NCBI GenBank assembly: GCA_022449545.1
Contig: JAKUPN010000004.1
Coordinates: forward strand, 29,834-93,833
Origin: Alphaproteobacteria bacterium
Lineage (GTDB): Bacteria > Pseudomonadota > Alphaproteobacteria > UBA6615
DNA length: 64,000 nucleotides
Direction: 5' to 3'
Below the pieces are notes generated by a model. That model saw only the letters and a list, made by a program, of their open reading frames with translations. It did not search any database and was not told the DNA's origin. A program made the position numbers and the translations under genes. Below, piece after piece: positions 1 to 9,197 of this stretch (position 1 is its first letter; every line of letters begins with the position of its first letter).

Positions 1-2
1 TA

Positions 3-869
3 TCGATTTGTGTAGCAACTACTGCGATGTTAAGTGGTATAGGTGGAGCAGCACTTTTTATTCCAATATTTGTAATTATTTTTCCTTTGTTGGGGCCCGA
101 ATATCCTCTTACCACAGCAGCCGCTATTGGATCTGCTCTAATGACTGAAGTTTTTGGGTTTTCTTCTGGATTTGTAGGATACTACAGAAAAAAACTAATT
201 GATTTTCATTCTGCCATTCCTTTCATCCTAGTATCTGTTCCCATAGCCATCGTTGGTGCAGTTTTACTTGCCTCACTGAAAGATCAAGAGGTTTTCCTAA
301 AAGGTGCGTATGCTCTCTTAATGTTGATTTTATGTCCGATTATTTTAAGACATACTCCGGCTGAATCAGATCACTCTTTATTAAGTTCATCGGATATGAA
401 AAATAAATCTGAAAGAGTAAAAATGAGCATTACCTCACGAGACGGCATAAAATACGATTATCATAAACCTCGTCTTGGTGTATTTGGAGCTGGAGCTACA
501 GGTGTTGGCGGATTTATCACAGGTTTATTAGGTGTTGGTATTGGGGAAGTTATAATGCCTCAGCTTGTTAAACGTAACCGGGTTCCAGTTGCAGTTGCGG
601 CTGCTACATCTGTATTTACTGTAATTATAACTATTGCGTCTGCATCTTTTACCCAAGTTACAGCTTTAATAGCAGCAGGGGGCATAAACGCAATTCCATG
701 GAATTTGGTTGTTTACACTATTCCAGCTGTTATTCTCGGTGGACAGATAGGCCCCCGATTGCAGGGTAAAATAACCCAAGGTACTATGGAGAAGATTATA
801 GCAGTACTATTTGGTATAATTGGGATAGCTATGGCATTTATTGTAATAAGACAATTATCTGCTTTTTGA
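3..869 (+). CDS. TauE/SafE (TSUP) family permease, 5' end cut off
   Basis: This is an integral membrane permease of the TauE/SafE (TSUP) family, whose members move sulfite, sulfonates or other small anions. The reading frame is open to the window edge. The first in-frame ATG, at 27, falls inside the first helix just before the family's LSGIGGAALFIP motif, so the true start is almost certainly upstream. The second repeat of the family fold appears around residues 155-190 as GxGxTGVGGFITGLLGVGIGE, followed by further hydrophobic helices to the C terminus. A polar loop (about residues 110-150) separates the two halves. The substrate cannot be read from the sequence; neighbours give no clear hint. 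Confidence 0.8.
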   Translation, partial: SICVATTAMLSGIGGAALFIPIFVIIFPLLGPEYPLTTAAAIGSALMTEVFGFSSGFVGYYRKKLIDFHSAIPFILVSVPIAIVGAVLLASLKDQEVFLKGAYALLMLILCPIILRHTPAESDHSLLSSSDMKNKSERVKMSITSRDGIKYDYHKPRLGVFGAGATGVGGFITGLLGVGIGEVIMPQLVKRNRVPVAVAAATSVFTVIITIASASFTQVTALIAAGGINAIPWNLVVYTIPAVILGGQIGPRLQGKITQGTMEKIIAVLFGIIGIAMAFIVIRQLSAF

Positions 870-898
870 GATATCATTAAAATGAGCATGGGTCTCAA

Positions 899-1633
899 AT
901 GACACTGGGAATTTCAGACAGACGCTATCGAAGACGCCGACAGGGCAGGCTGGTCTTAGCCTTAGCGCGTTGGTCGTTTGTTTTACTTGTAGCTATTTTT
1001 GCTGGATATTATGCTTATGATTTTGGTATAGAGCTTGCTCGCAAGGAAGTGAGGGTGCTAGAAACTAAGTTGTATCAGGCTAGTATGACACTAGAACAAC
1101 TTAAAACAGATATTGTTGGGCTTGAAACTGCCCTTAGAGCTGAACGTGTTTTGGTGGCTAAATGGCGAGATCAATATAGAGGTGAAGTTCCAAGTGCTGA
1201 AGATAAAGAGCTATTAATAAAAATTCATGAACGTATCAGAAAAGGCGTCTCTCGAAAAAGGATTTCTGAAATAATCACACTTGCACAGAAAAGAGATGTA
1301 TGTGAGTCGCTTCAAGTAACAAGACGTTTCGTAGTACAAAACCCTGTTTATGCAGGACCCAATGATAATGTATCATTTGCAGAGAATTCGATAATTGTAA
1401 CAGCTATAGGAAAATCAAAGGTAAATAATCAGGGAAGGCCTGAGGCATGGTTCGATCCTGCAAAAAAAGTTACTGTGTATTTTACAAAACCTGGAGGAGG
1501 GACTACCTCTACTGAGGGTATACTTCCACTTAACCACGCGGTTGTAGTCGGTAATAATGAATATCGTTTTAGTATAGTGTCAGGAGTGCGATCTTTTGTT
1601 GAGATTTCGGGTAGAAAATGCGATTACCCATAA
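899..1633 (+). CDS. hypothetical single-span membrane protein with coiled coil
   Basis: Not recognised as a named family. The protein (244 aa) begins with a very basic cytoplasmic stretch (RRYRRRRQGR, residues 8-17), then one membrane helix (about 22-42). A heptad-like, Glu/Leu/Lys-rich segment (about 50-90) is probably a coiled coil. The C-terminal half (about 140-244) is beta-rich with two cysteines (one in RDVCES, one in GRKCDYP near the end) that could form a disulfide outside the membrane. The layout suggests an inner-membrane protein with a periplasmic domain. It starts 29 bases after the permease and may be co-transcribed with it. No function is proposed. Confidence 0.65.
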   Translation: MTLGISDRRYRRRRQGRLVLALARWSFVLLVAIFAGYYAYDFGIELARKEVRVLETKLYQASMTLEQLKTDIVGLETALRAERVLVAKWRDQYRGEVPSAEDKELLIKIHERIRKGVSRKRISEIITLAQKRDVCESLQVTRRFVVQNPVYAGPNDNVSFAENSIIVTAIGKSKVNNQGRPEAWFDPAKKVTVYFTKPGGGTTSTEGILPLNHAVVVGNNEYRFSIVSGVRSFVEISGRKCDYP

Positions 1634-1800
1634 TTTTAACGACAGATAAGCTAATTTCATTTCAATTACAGACTTGAAAGCTTGATAGGAAATGTCTAAA
1701 TCGTTTCCCTGATTTAAAAAGTATGTAATTAAATATTGGTTTTAATAGATTGATGAAATGAAAAGATTCAAAATAAAGTTATTTTTGGAGTTGAAATATA

Positions 1801-2763
1801 GTGGATAAATTGCTTGAAATTAATGGTTTGACCAAGAGATTCGGACCCATTTCGGCCGTTGATAATATTTCTTTCTCCGTATCTCGTGGAGAGGTGTTGG
1901 GTTTTTTGGGCCCCAACGGGGCAGGAAAGTCAACTACAATGAAGATGGCTACAGGGTATTTATCTCCGACAAATGGGAAAGTAAGTGTTTGCGGATATGA
2001 CGTGCTTCATTCACCATTGGAGATAAAAAGGCGACTTGGTTATTTGCCTGAAGGTGCTCCACTTTATGGCGATATGACACCAAATAGCTTATTAAACTTC
2101 GTTTGTGATATCCGTCAACTAAATAAGGAGAAACGAAAAACGGGCTATGAGCACGTTGTTGAAAGTCTTCAGCTTGAGCGGGTGCTGCATCAGCCTATTG
2201 AAACTCTATCTAAAGGATATAAGAGAAGAGTTGGACTTGCCCAAGCAATAATTCATGACCCAGAGGTTCTTATACTTGACGAACCAACTGATGGATTAGA
2301 CCCTAACCAAAAACACGAAGTGAGACAGTTGTTAGATCGTATGTCTCATTCTAAAGCAATAGTGATTTCCACCCATATTCTAGAAGAAGTTGATGCTGTA
2401 TGTAGTAGGGCAATAATCATTTCACAAGGTAAAATAGTTGCTGACCAGAAACCATCTATGCTTGAAAGAAGTTCTCGATTTCATAATGCCGTAGGAATTC
2501 GTATTGAAGCAGAAAACTCGGAACGGTGTATCTCCTTAATAGAGAGTATTCCTGATGTTCTGACTGTAGAAATTGTTAGAAATGATGATGAACTCGTTGA
2601 AATTATCGTATTTCCAAGTAATAAAACGGACATTTTAGGTTCTATAAGTAATTCCATAGATGAGGGCGGGCTTAAGGTATTAGAGATGTATGTTGAGAGA
2701 GGACGGTTGGAAGAAGTATTTAGAGAGTTAACCGTAGGCGGCTTTGAGGTGGGAAATGCGTAA
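1801..2763 (+). CDS. GldA-like ABC transporter ATP-binding protein
   Basis: ATPase subunit of an ABC-2 type system related to GldA. Walker A is GPNGAGKST (residues 37-45), the signature is LSKGYKRR (136-143) and Walker B is VLILDEP (156-162), followed by TDGLDPNQ. The LSKGY form of the signature and the DPNQ tail are typical of GldA-type proteins. The C-terminal 100 residues form the extra domain seen in this group. The start is a GTG placed after a TTGGAG ribosome site. The gene overlaps the permease downstream by 8 bases. Homologues occur widely outside gliding bacteria, so gliding is not implied; the exported substrate is unknown. Confidence 0.88.
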   Translation: MDKLLEINGLTKRFGPISAVDNISFSVSRGEVLGFLGPNGAGKSTTMKMATGYLSPTNGKVSVCGYDVLHSPLEIKRRLGYLPEGAPLYGDMTPNSLLNFVCDIRQLNKEKRKTGYEHVVESLQLERVLHQPIETLSKGYKRRVGLAQAIIHDPEVLILDEPTDGLDPNQKHEVRQLLDRMSHSKAIVISTHILEEVDAVCSRAIIISQGKIVADQKPSMLERSSRFHNAVGIRIEAENSERCISLIESIPDVLTVEIVRNDDELVEIIVFPSNKTDILGSISNSIDEGGLKVLEMYVERGRLEEVFRELTVGGFEVGNA

Positions 2764-3490
2764 TACCTGGATTATTTGTAGTCGTGAATTAACATCATAT
2801 TTTATATCGCCTGTGGCCTATGTTTTTATCGTGATCTTTCTTGCATTAGCTGGTGGTTTAACTTTCTTTTTTGGGAAATGGCTCGATAGAGGGCAGGCTG
2901 ATTTACAGGTATTTTTTATATATCATCCATATCTGTATTTGTTCTTGATTCCAGCGGTAGGAATGAGGTTATGGGCAGAAGAGAGAAAATCCGGTTCAAT
3001 GGAATTTTTAATGACTCTTCCTATCTCCACCAGCCAGGCCGTCATAGGGAAATTTTTAGCAGCTTGGATATTTGTGGGGATAGCTCTTTCTCTTACATTC
3101 CCAATATGGCTTACAGTTAACTTTTTAGGTAATCCTGATAACGGAGTAATTGTTACAGCATATGTAGGCAGTTGGTTAATGGCTGGTGGATTTTTAGCAC
3201 TAAGTTCAAGTGTTTCTGCTTTAACGAAAAACCAGGTCATAGCTTTTGTTCTTGCTGCTGTTATTTGTTTTATATTTTTGATGAGTGGCGTTGAGCTAGT
3301 TCAAGCATTTTTTCGCGCTTGGGCTCCACCTAGATTTGTTGAAGCCATAGCCGAACTAAGTTTCTTAACTAATTTTGGCGATCTATCTCAAGGGGTCATA
3401 GATGTACGTGATATCTTATTCTTTTTATCAGTAATAGCAGGTGCTTTGTTTGTTAACATATTGATCGTTGAAATTAAGAAGAGCAGTTGA
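2756..3490 (+). CDS. GldF-like ABC-2 permease
   Basis: Membrane subunit of the ABC system, about 244 aa with some six hydrophobic helices. The ABC-2 hallmark is visible after the second helix: a basic/acidic segment AEERKSGSMEFLMTLPIS that contacts the ATPase. A TTG at 2744 is in frame, but the ATG at 2756 is better placed: GAGGTGGG lies a few bases upstream and the start overlaps the stop of the ATPase gene in an ATGCGTAA arrangement, typical of translational coupling. Its partners are the ATPase before it and the auxiliary protein after it. Confidence 0.85.
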   Translation: MRNTWIICSRELTSYFISPVAYVFIVIFLALAGGLTFFFGKWLDRGQADLQVFFIYHPYLYLFLIPAVGMRLWAEERKSGSMEFLMTLPISTSQAVIGKFLAAWIFVGIALSLTFPIWLTVNFLGNPDNGVIVTAYVGSWLMAGGFLALSSSVSALTKNQVIAFVLAAVICFIFLMSGVELVQAFFRAWAPPRFVEAIAELSFLTNFGDLSQGVIDVRDILFFLSVIAGALFVNILIVEIKKSS

Positions 3491-5419
3491 GTGATGTTTG
3501 ATAAAATTAAAAGCTCGGATCGCTCATTACTTGCAACTATAGGGATTGTTCTGGCCATTATTTTCTTTTTAGCATTTAACGCTATCGTTAATAATATTTT
3601 CACTGCAAATAGATTAGACCTTACACAAGACGAACTATTTACATTGTCAGATGGTACCAAAGACTTGTTAAGTAGCATCGATGAACCAGTTGATGTAAGG
3701 CTTTATTATTCTCGGAGATTCAGTGAAATAGGTCCAGACATAGCAAGACATGCAACTAGGGTAATTGAGTTATTAGAGGAGTACGAGCGTCTTTCGAAGG
3801 GTAAGGTAAGATTCAAATTGTTTGATCCAGAACCATTTTCTCCCGAAGAAGATTTAGCGGTTAGTGATGGGCTAAAAGGTCTTCCTTTTGATCAATCTGG
3901 AGAGCTTGTTTATTTCGGTGTTGCAGGTACAAATAGTACAGATGATAAAGATTCTATCAGTTATCTATCTCCTGAGCGGGCACCATTTTTAGAATATGAC
4001 TTAACTCGATTAATTCATAACCTGGCTAACCCAGAGAAAACTAAAATTGCAATTTTTTCTGATTTACCTCTTCAAGGAACTAGGTTTGATAATTATAAAC
4101 CTTGGTTAATTATTGACGGCATGAAGCAGTTTTTTGACATTGAGTTTATAGAAAGATCTGACAAAAATTTGCCTGATGATATAGAAGTTTTAGTCATAGC
4201 TGCTGTTCATACAATAAATACATCGCTTTTATATTCAATTGATCAGTTTGTCCTCAATGGAGGTAGAGTCCTTGCTTTCGTTGATCCATTCGCAGAATCT
4301 ATGGCGTTGGCTGGACCGCAAGCTGGACAGCTTCCCCCACCTGGAGTAGGCATTTCTGCTGTTGAGCCTTTGTTTAAAGCTTGGGGCGTAGAGATGCCCG
4401 CAGGAAAATTTGTTGCTAATACAGATGATGCTGTTCGGGTCGGCTTTCCTGATCCTGAATCAGGCCAGCAGGTAGCGGTTGATTATGTTTCCTGGCTTAA
4501 TCTTGTTGGTGATCGTTTTGCTAAAAATGATACGGTTAGTAGCCAACTACAGAGAATTGTTATGACTTCTGCTGGAGCTTTCCTAACAAGAAAAGATGCT
4601 ACAACAACTTTAGAACCCCTTATTTATACATCGAATAATTCTGATCTAATGGATGCATTTGATATCGCACAACGACCAAACCCAATTGCGCTTATTGAAA
4701 AGTTTGAATCAAAAAATAAATCATATTCGTTAGCAGCTAGAGTTACAGGGAAAATAGGTACAGCTTTTCCCGACGGCCCCCCAAAAGAAGTTTTAAATTC
4801 TAATAAGAAAAATGGAAAAATAAAAAAAGCACATTTGAGCGAAAGCGTTGCTCCCTTCAATGCTATTTTAGTTGGTGATGCTGATTTCTTAGCAGATAGA
4901 AACTGGGCTAGAGTTCGTGAGTTGGGTGGTCAACGTCTTACCATCCCAACTGCCAGTAACGCTGACTTTGCTATAAACGCAATTGATAACCTTAGAGGAA
5001 GCCAGGCCCTCGTGGGACTTCGTGGCCGTGGGTTTTCTGTGAGACCATTTGAGGTAATTTCTGAAATGCGACAGACGGCAGATGACAAATATCGTGCTAA
5101 GGAACAAGAACTACTGAACAGTATTTCAGATATCGAAAAAAATATTCAGAATATTCAACGTGAAGAGAAATCAACCGGGGTTTTAATGACAGCAGCACAA
5201 CAAGAGCAAATTGATAATTTTCGAATTAAAATGCTGGAAAGTCGTCGTGACTTAAGAAAGGTTCAACGCTCACTAAGAAACGATGTTGAAACACTAGAAA
5301 ACCGGATTCGCATCATAAACATTTGGGCTGTGCCTATAGTAGTTGCGATAATTTCTATTTTACTGGCCGTGGTAAGAAGGTTCAGGCGAGCACAGTTTTA
5401 TAAATCAGCAATACACTAA
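3491..5419 (+). CDS. GldG-like ABC auxiliary protein
   Basis: Large (642 aa) auxiliary component of the ABC system, of the GldG / ABC_transp_aux type. A membrane helix at about residues 12-36 is followed by the family's N-terminal motif RLDLTQDELFTLSDGTKDLL and a long extracytoplasmic region. A strongly charged, probably coiled-coil stretch (about 530-605) leads to a second helix near the C terminus. GTG at 3491 directly follows the upstream stop, with ATG three bases later; either could initiate. The order ATPase, permease, GldG-like, DUF4340 is the usual one for this system in Proteobacteria. Its role is not established outside Bacteroidetes gliding motility. Confidence 0.85.
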   Translation: MMFDKIKSSDRSLLATIGIVLAIIFFLAFNAIVNNIFTANRLDLTQDELFTLSDGTKDLLSSIDEPVDVRLYYSRRFSEIGPDIARHATRVIELLEEYERLSKGKVRFKLFDPEPFSPEEDLAVSDGLKGLPFDQSGELVYFGVAGTNSTDDKDSISYLSPERAPFLEYDLTRLIHNLANPEKTKIAIFSDLPLQGTRFDNYKPWLIIDGMKQFFDIEFIERSDKNLPDDIEVLVIAAVHTINTSLLYSIDQFVLNGGRVLAFVDPFAESMALAGPQAGQLPPPGVGISAVEPLFKAWGVEMPAGKFVANTDDAVRVGFPDPESGQQVAVDYVSWLNLVGDRFAKNDTVSSQLQRIVMTSAGAFLTRKDATTTLEPLIYTSNNSDLMDAFDIAQRPNPIALIEKFESKNKSYSLAARVTGKIGTAFPDGPPKEVLNSNKKNGKIKKAHLSESVAPFNAILVGDADFLADRNWARVRELGGQRLTIPTASNADFAINAIDNLRGSQALVGLRGRGFSVRPFEVISEMRQTADDKYRAKEQELLNSISDIEKNIQNIQREEKSTGVLMTAAQQEQIDNFRIKMLESRRDLRKVQRSLRNDVETLENRIRIINIWAVPIVVAIISILLAVVRRFRRAQFYKSAIH

Positions 5420-5436
5420 ATTAAGAGGAGTAAGAG

Positions 5437-6495
5437 ATGGGCCCGCGGGCATTTCTCATCTGGTTATTGATAACTATGACCATGGTAATTCTAGCAACTT
5501 TTGTTGTCTTAGATAAACCTACGGCAAATTTTGATCCTATTTCACGAGAGCCGGTATTTTCTGACTTAAGGAAAAGTCCTGATTCTGTATCAAAGATTGA
5601 AATTAAAAGTCGGTTTGGGTCATTTTCTATAGAGCGTTCCGATGGAACATGGAAAACTCCTGATAAATTCGGTTATCGAGTTGATGAGAGTAATGTAAGA
5701 AGATTAGTAATTAGCTTATCAGATATGCGTTACATTGAACGAAAGACATCTCGACCGGATAGATTTTCTAGGTTGGAAGTTGAAGATATAGATGGAGATG
5801 ACTCTGAATCAGCTTACGTAAGGATGACTAACTCTCAAGGTAAAGTATTAGCTGAGTCAATTATAGGTCGCCCAAGTGCTCGCTTTATAGATGGAGCAGT
5901 AAGCGGTAATTATATTAGAGAACCAGGGTCAAATAATGTCTGGTTAGTAAGTGGCATAGCTAGTGTACAAACTCGCTTAGTCCCCTGGTTACATGGTAAT
6001 ATAGTTTCATTGTCTGCGGAAAAAATAAAAAGAGTAGTATTGTCTGGGCCAGATGGAAAGATAACCCTAGTTAGAGAAAGTCCTAAAAAAGAAGAACTGA
6101 TTCTGGAAAAAACGAACAGTAAAACTCAGTTAGATGGCGAAAAAGTAGGTTCCATAAAACGGGCTATGGCTGACATTAACCTTGAGGATGTTAAGCCAAA
6201 GAAAGATTTTATTTTATCTCCTAATGCTCGGGTAGCCAAGTTTTTAACATTTAGTGGAATCTCTATAACAGCTAAATTACAAAAATCAGAAGAACAAAAT
6301 TGGGTCATATTTTCTGCTGAATATGAGAAAGATAAATCCCATACCAAAGAAGTTGAAGACAGTTCCCTTAAAAAGGTAGAAGAAATAAACATGCGCGTTA
6401 AAGACTGGGTTTACTGGATACCAAGTAAGGATTTTGAAATCCTAACATATAAGCTCAAAGATATAATTAAGGAAACAAAAGATAAAAGTTCCTAG
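5437..6495 (+). CDS. DUF4340 domain protein of the ABC operon
   Basis: A 352-residue protein with one N-terminal membrane helix (about residues 5-25) and a soluble, beta-rich remainder that faces the periplasm by inference. The pattern of repeated segments such as VSKIEIKSRFGSFSIER followed by W-K-TPD is typical of DUF4340 proteins, which sit next to GldG-like genes. It begins 17 bases after the GldG-like stop, with AGAGGAGT upstream of the ATG, and closes this operon. The function is unknown beyond the association with the ABC system. Confidence 0.8.
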   Translation: MGPRAFLIWLLITMTMVILATFVVLDKPTANFDPISREPVFSDLRKSPDSVSKIEIKSRFGSFSIERSDGTWKTPDKFGYRVDESNVRRLVISLSDMRYIERKTSRPDRFSRLEVEDIDGDDSESAYVRMTNSQGKVLAESIIGRPSARFIDGAVSGNYIREPGSNNVWLVSGIASVQTRLVPWLHGNIVSLSAEKIKRVVLSGPDGKITLVRESPKKEELILEKTNSKTQLDGEKVGSIKRAMADINLEDVKPKKDFILSPNARVAKFLTFSGISITAKLQKSEEQNWVIFSAEYEKDKSHTKEVEDSSLKKVEEINMRVKDWVYWIPSKDFEILTYKLKDIIKETKDKSS

Positions 6496-6536
6496 GTATT
6501 TGAATTGTTATTAGGTTCTTTAATTTAGGATAAATA

Positions 6537-7328
6537 ATGGATTTAGGAATAGCAGGGAAAAGAGCACTGGTGTCTGGAGCTAGTAGGGGAATCGGGAAAG
6601 CGATAGCTGAATCCCTAGCTAAAGAGGGTGTGCGTGTAATTCTTTGCAGCAGAGATGAAGAAAAATGCAAGAAAATCGCTGAGGATATTGCTGAACAGCA
6701 TGAGGTTGAAGCACATGGTCTTCAATGTGACCTGTCTTCAATCGATTCAATTGAAAATGTGGTTAGTTTTTCTCAAGCCACTTTTGGTGGGGTTGATATT
6801 TTAGTCAATAACACTGGAGGACCTCCATTTGGGCCTATAAGTGAGGTGGATATAGATTCTTGGCGTTCTAATTTTGAAAGTATGGTTATTAGTGTTATGC
6901 ATTTAACAGGACTGATACTGCCAGGTATGAGGGAAAGGTCTTGGGGGCGTATTTTAATTGTTAGTTCTTCGGGAGTAGTAGAGCCAATTCCGGAGTTGGG
7001 AATATCTAATACACTACGAGTATCTCTGGCTAATTGGGCGAAAACGCTAAGCTTTGAAGTAGCTAAGGATAACGTAACCGTTAATATGTTAATGCCTGGA
7101 AGGATTGGAACTGAACGCCTTGAGCAACTTTACAAAAGAACTGCAGAGCGTACAGGTAAAAATATTGATGAAGTTAAAGGTGAGGTCGCTTCTGCGATAC
7201 CAATTGGTAGAGTTGGAAGAGTTGAAGAATTTGCCGCGCTTGCTACATTTTTGTCTAGTGAAAATGCTGGTTATATAACCGGGACATCAACTGCGATAGA
7301 TGGTGGTCTAACCCGGCGAATTACATAA
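6537..7328 (+). CDS. SDR family protein lacking the catalytic tyrosine
   Basis: Short-chain dehydrogenase/reductase fold (263 aa). The cofactor motif GASRGIG is at residues 14-20, the NNTGG version of NNAG at 91-95, and the C-terminal GYITG-IDGG motif is intact. The usual catalytic serine region (SSS, 143-145) is present. The position expected for YxxxK reads SNTLR, so tyrosine and lysine are replaced by Ser157 and Arg161. A subgroup annotated as 3-oxoacyl-ACP-reductase-like is known to lack the tyrosine in this way. Substrate and even activity are therefore uncertain. It follows the DUF4340 gene by 41 bases and may not belong to that operon. Confidence 0.83.
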   Translation: MDLGIAGKRALVSGASRGIGKAIAESLAKEGVRVILCSRDEEKCKKIAEDIAEQHEVEAHGLQCDLSSIDSIENVVSFSQATFGGVDILVNNTGGPPFGPISEVDIDSWRSNFESMVISVMHLTGLILPGMRERSWGRILIVSSSGVVEPIPELGISNTLRVSLANWAKTLSFEVAKDNVTVNMLMPGRIGTERLEQLYKRTAERTGKNIDEVKGEVASAIPIGRVGRVEEFAALATFLSSENAGYITGTSTAIDGGLTRRIT

Positions 7329-7469
7329 CCTGGAAATGCTATCCGTAACTATTTTAATATAATAGTCTATCTCATTGTAATATTTATACTAATACTTTAT
7401 TTTTTCCGATAAAAATTCCCTTGTATGTTTTATATCAAGCCAAGTTAATGTTAGACTATATTTCGCTTT

Positions 7470-9104
7470 TTAAGATTCATTTAGCTGTTCTAACCCCTCT
7501 GGCGAATCAATATCTATGAGAATGCCATTGTCGGACATTTCTACTTCATAAACAGAGTCAGAATTTTCTTCAATATGATATTTAGCACCTATGTCTCCAC
7601 TTATTTGTTTCAGTTCTCCGAAATATTTGCGTGTCCATAACACAGGATTGCCACGCTTTCCTTTCCAAGTTGGAACACAAATTTCTCTTCCTGGGTCTGC
7701 TCTAAATGTATCAATCAGTTTTATCAAATGATTAGATTTTAAACGTGGCATATCTCCTAATGATATTATTGCAGCCGCACAGTTGCTAGGTACGGAATCA
7801 AGTCCGGTATTTAGTGAGGTGCTAAGACCATCAGCATATTTTGGATTATGAGCGAATATTGCGTTAATATCTTTTAGCTCATCTCTAACCTCTTTGCTTT
7901 CATGCCCTGTTACAACTATTATCGGTGACGCCCCTGCATTCACCATTATGTCTACTGCATGACGGATCATGGTTTTGCCTTCGATTTCAATTAAGAGCTT
8001 ATTTCTAGATCCCATACGCCTTGATTGACCAGCTGCTAGGATAATTCCGGCTACTTTTGATATTACGGGCATTGCTTCTTTTTTCTGGCTTTGTGGAGCT
8101 GCTTCGGCTCGTGGCAGTGGACGGGCGGGGTTCTCTTTCAATAGGCCTCCTATACCCATAGATCTTATTTGTTTCTTTCCTACAGGAAGGTTCGCAAGTA
8201 TCCTTTCTAGGATAATATCATTACCCCCTTTTTTGGGTGAACGTGCAGAACCTGGTAATGCTAGTAAAGGAATATTTTTTAATCTACCAATTACCAGTAG
8301 GTTTCCAGGATCAACAGGCATCCCAAAATGCTCAATTTTTCCTCCACCACTAATAATTCCGCTAGGTATGACGTCACGGCGGTCAGTAGTGGCTGAGGCT
8401 CCAACAACTAATATTAGGTCAATATCTCTTTCTGAAACATTTTTTAAGCATTCCGCAATTGAATCAGATTCGTGTTTGCAAATTAAATCCTGGGAAATTA
8501 CGCTGCCTAGATCTATTATTTTTGATCCAATTACTGAAGATGTCTTTTCTATTACCTTTTTTTGAAGTCCTGGTAATTCGGTTTGCAACAAAGCAATTTT
8601 ACAATTTTGAAACGAATTAACCTCCACTAAGGAGGTGTTTTTTGATGCAAGGGTCTCTGTTTTATGAACTTTAATCTCAGTTACGGAGAATGGTATTATT
8701 TTTATTGTTGCAACTATTTGGTCGATTGAAACTCTTTCATGCAGGTTTAAAGTCGCTATAGTAATTCCTTCATCTATCTCGTTGATCTTATTAATTATTT
8801 TTGGATCAAAATTAATAAGTCCGTTTGTAGTTGCAAACACGTTAACTCTTCCTGTATTAGAAAGACCTATTCGCGTATTATTACCTGAAACTGCTATTCC
8901 AATGCGCCGTGCAGCATCGTTTTCTGAGACGTCATTCGATTCTAGCTTAGCAACAACTATCTTTTCTATGCCGGCCTTAGCAATATTATCAATATCGATT
9001 GTTTTAAGTACTTGGCCTTTTCGATAATGCTTACCATCAATCGTCTGGCTGTGAGCCAAGATTGTACCTTCAGCATCTTTGAGGGGTAAATTACTAAACT
9101 TCAT
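7470..9104 (-). CDS. MoeA-like / MobA-like molybdopterin fusion protein
   Basis: Two enzymes of molybdenum cofactor handling joined in one chain (544 aa). Residues 1-330 resemble the MoeA/MogA molybdopterin-binding family: VVGASATTDRRDVIPSGI at about 234-251 and a PGSARSPK segment near 284. Residues 350-544 form an NTP transferase with LAAGQSRRMG at 356-365 and NKLL just after, the nucleotide-binding motif of MobA/MocA. MocA-type enzymes add CMP to the cofactor, which xanthine dehydrogenase-family enzymes use. The position at the end of the cox island fits final maturation or insertion of the cofactor into CoxL. It is transcribed divergently from the YCII gene. Confidence 0.85.
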   Translation of the reverse strand: MKFSNLPLKDAEGTILAHSQTIDGKHYRKGQVLKTIDIDNIAKAGIEKIVVAKLESNDVSENDAARRIGIAVSGNNTRIGLSNTGRVNVFATTNGLINFDPKIINKINEIDEGITIATLNLHERVSIDQIVATIKIIPFSVTEIKVHKTETLASKNTSLVEVNSFQNCKIALLQTELPGLQKKVIEKTSSVIGSKIIDLGSVISQDLICKHESDSIAECLKNVSERDIDLILVVGASATTDRRDVIPSGIISGGGKIEHFGMPVDPGNLLVIGRLKNIPLLALPGSARSPKKGGNDIILERILANLPVGKKQIRSMGIGGLLKENPARPLPRAEAAPQSQKKEAMPVISKVAGIILAAGQSRRMGSRNKLLIEIEGKTMIRHAVDIMVNAGASPIIVVTGHESKEVRDELKDINAIFAHNPKYADGLSTSLNTGLDSVPSNCAAAIISLGDMPRLKSNHLIKLIDTFRADPGREICVPTWKGKRGNPVLWTRKYFGELKQISGDIGAKYHIEENSDSVYEVEMSDNGILIDIDSPEGLEQLNES

Positions 9105-9197
9105 TTTTAATTAAGACTCTATTTAATTAGTTTAAGTGTTATTATGTATCACCAACAGTATATGACTAATGTAGAACAATGTTAAACGGGGGATTAT

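Noticed and set aside
1801..5419. Gliding motility machinery
   Set aside because: Only GldA/F/G-like proteins are present; these are common in non-gliding Proteobacteria and no other gld or spr genes are seen.
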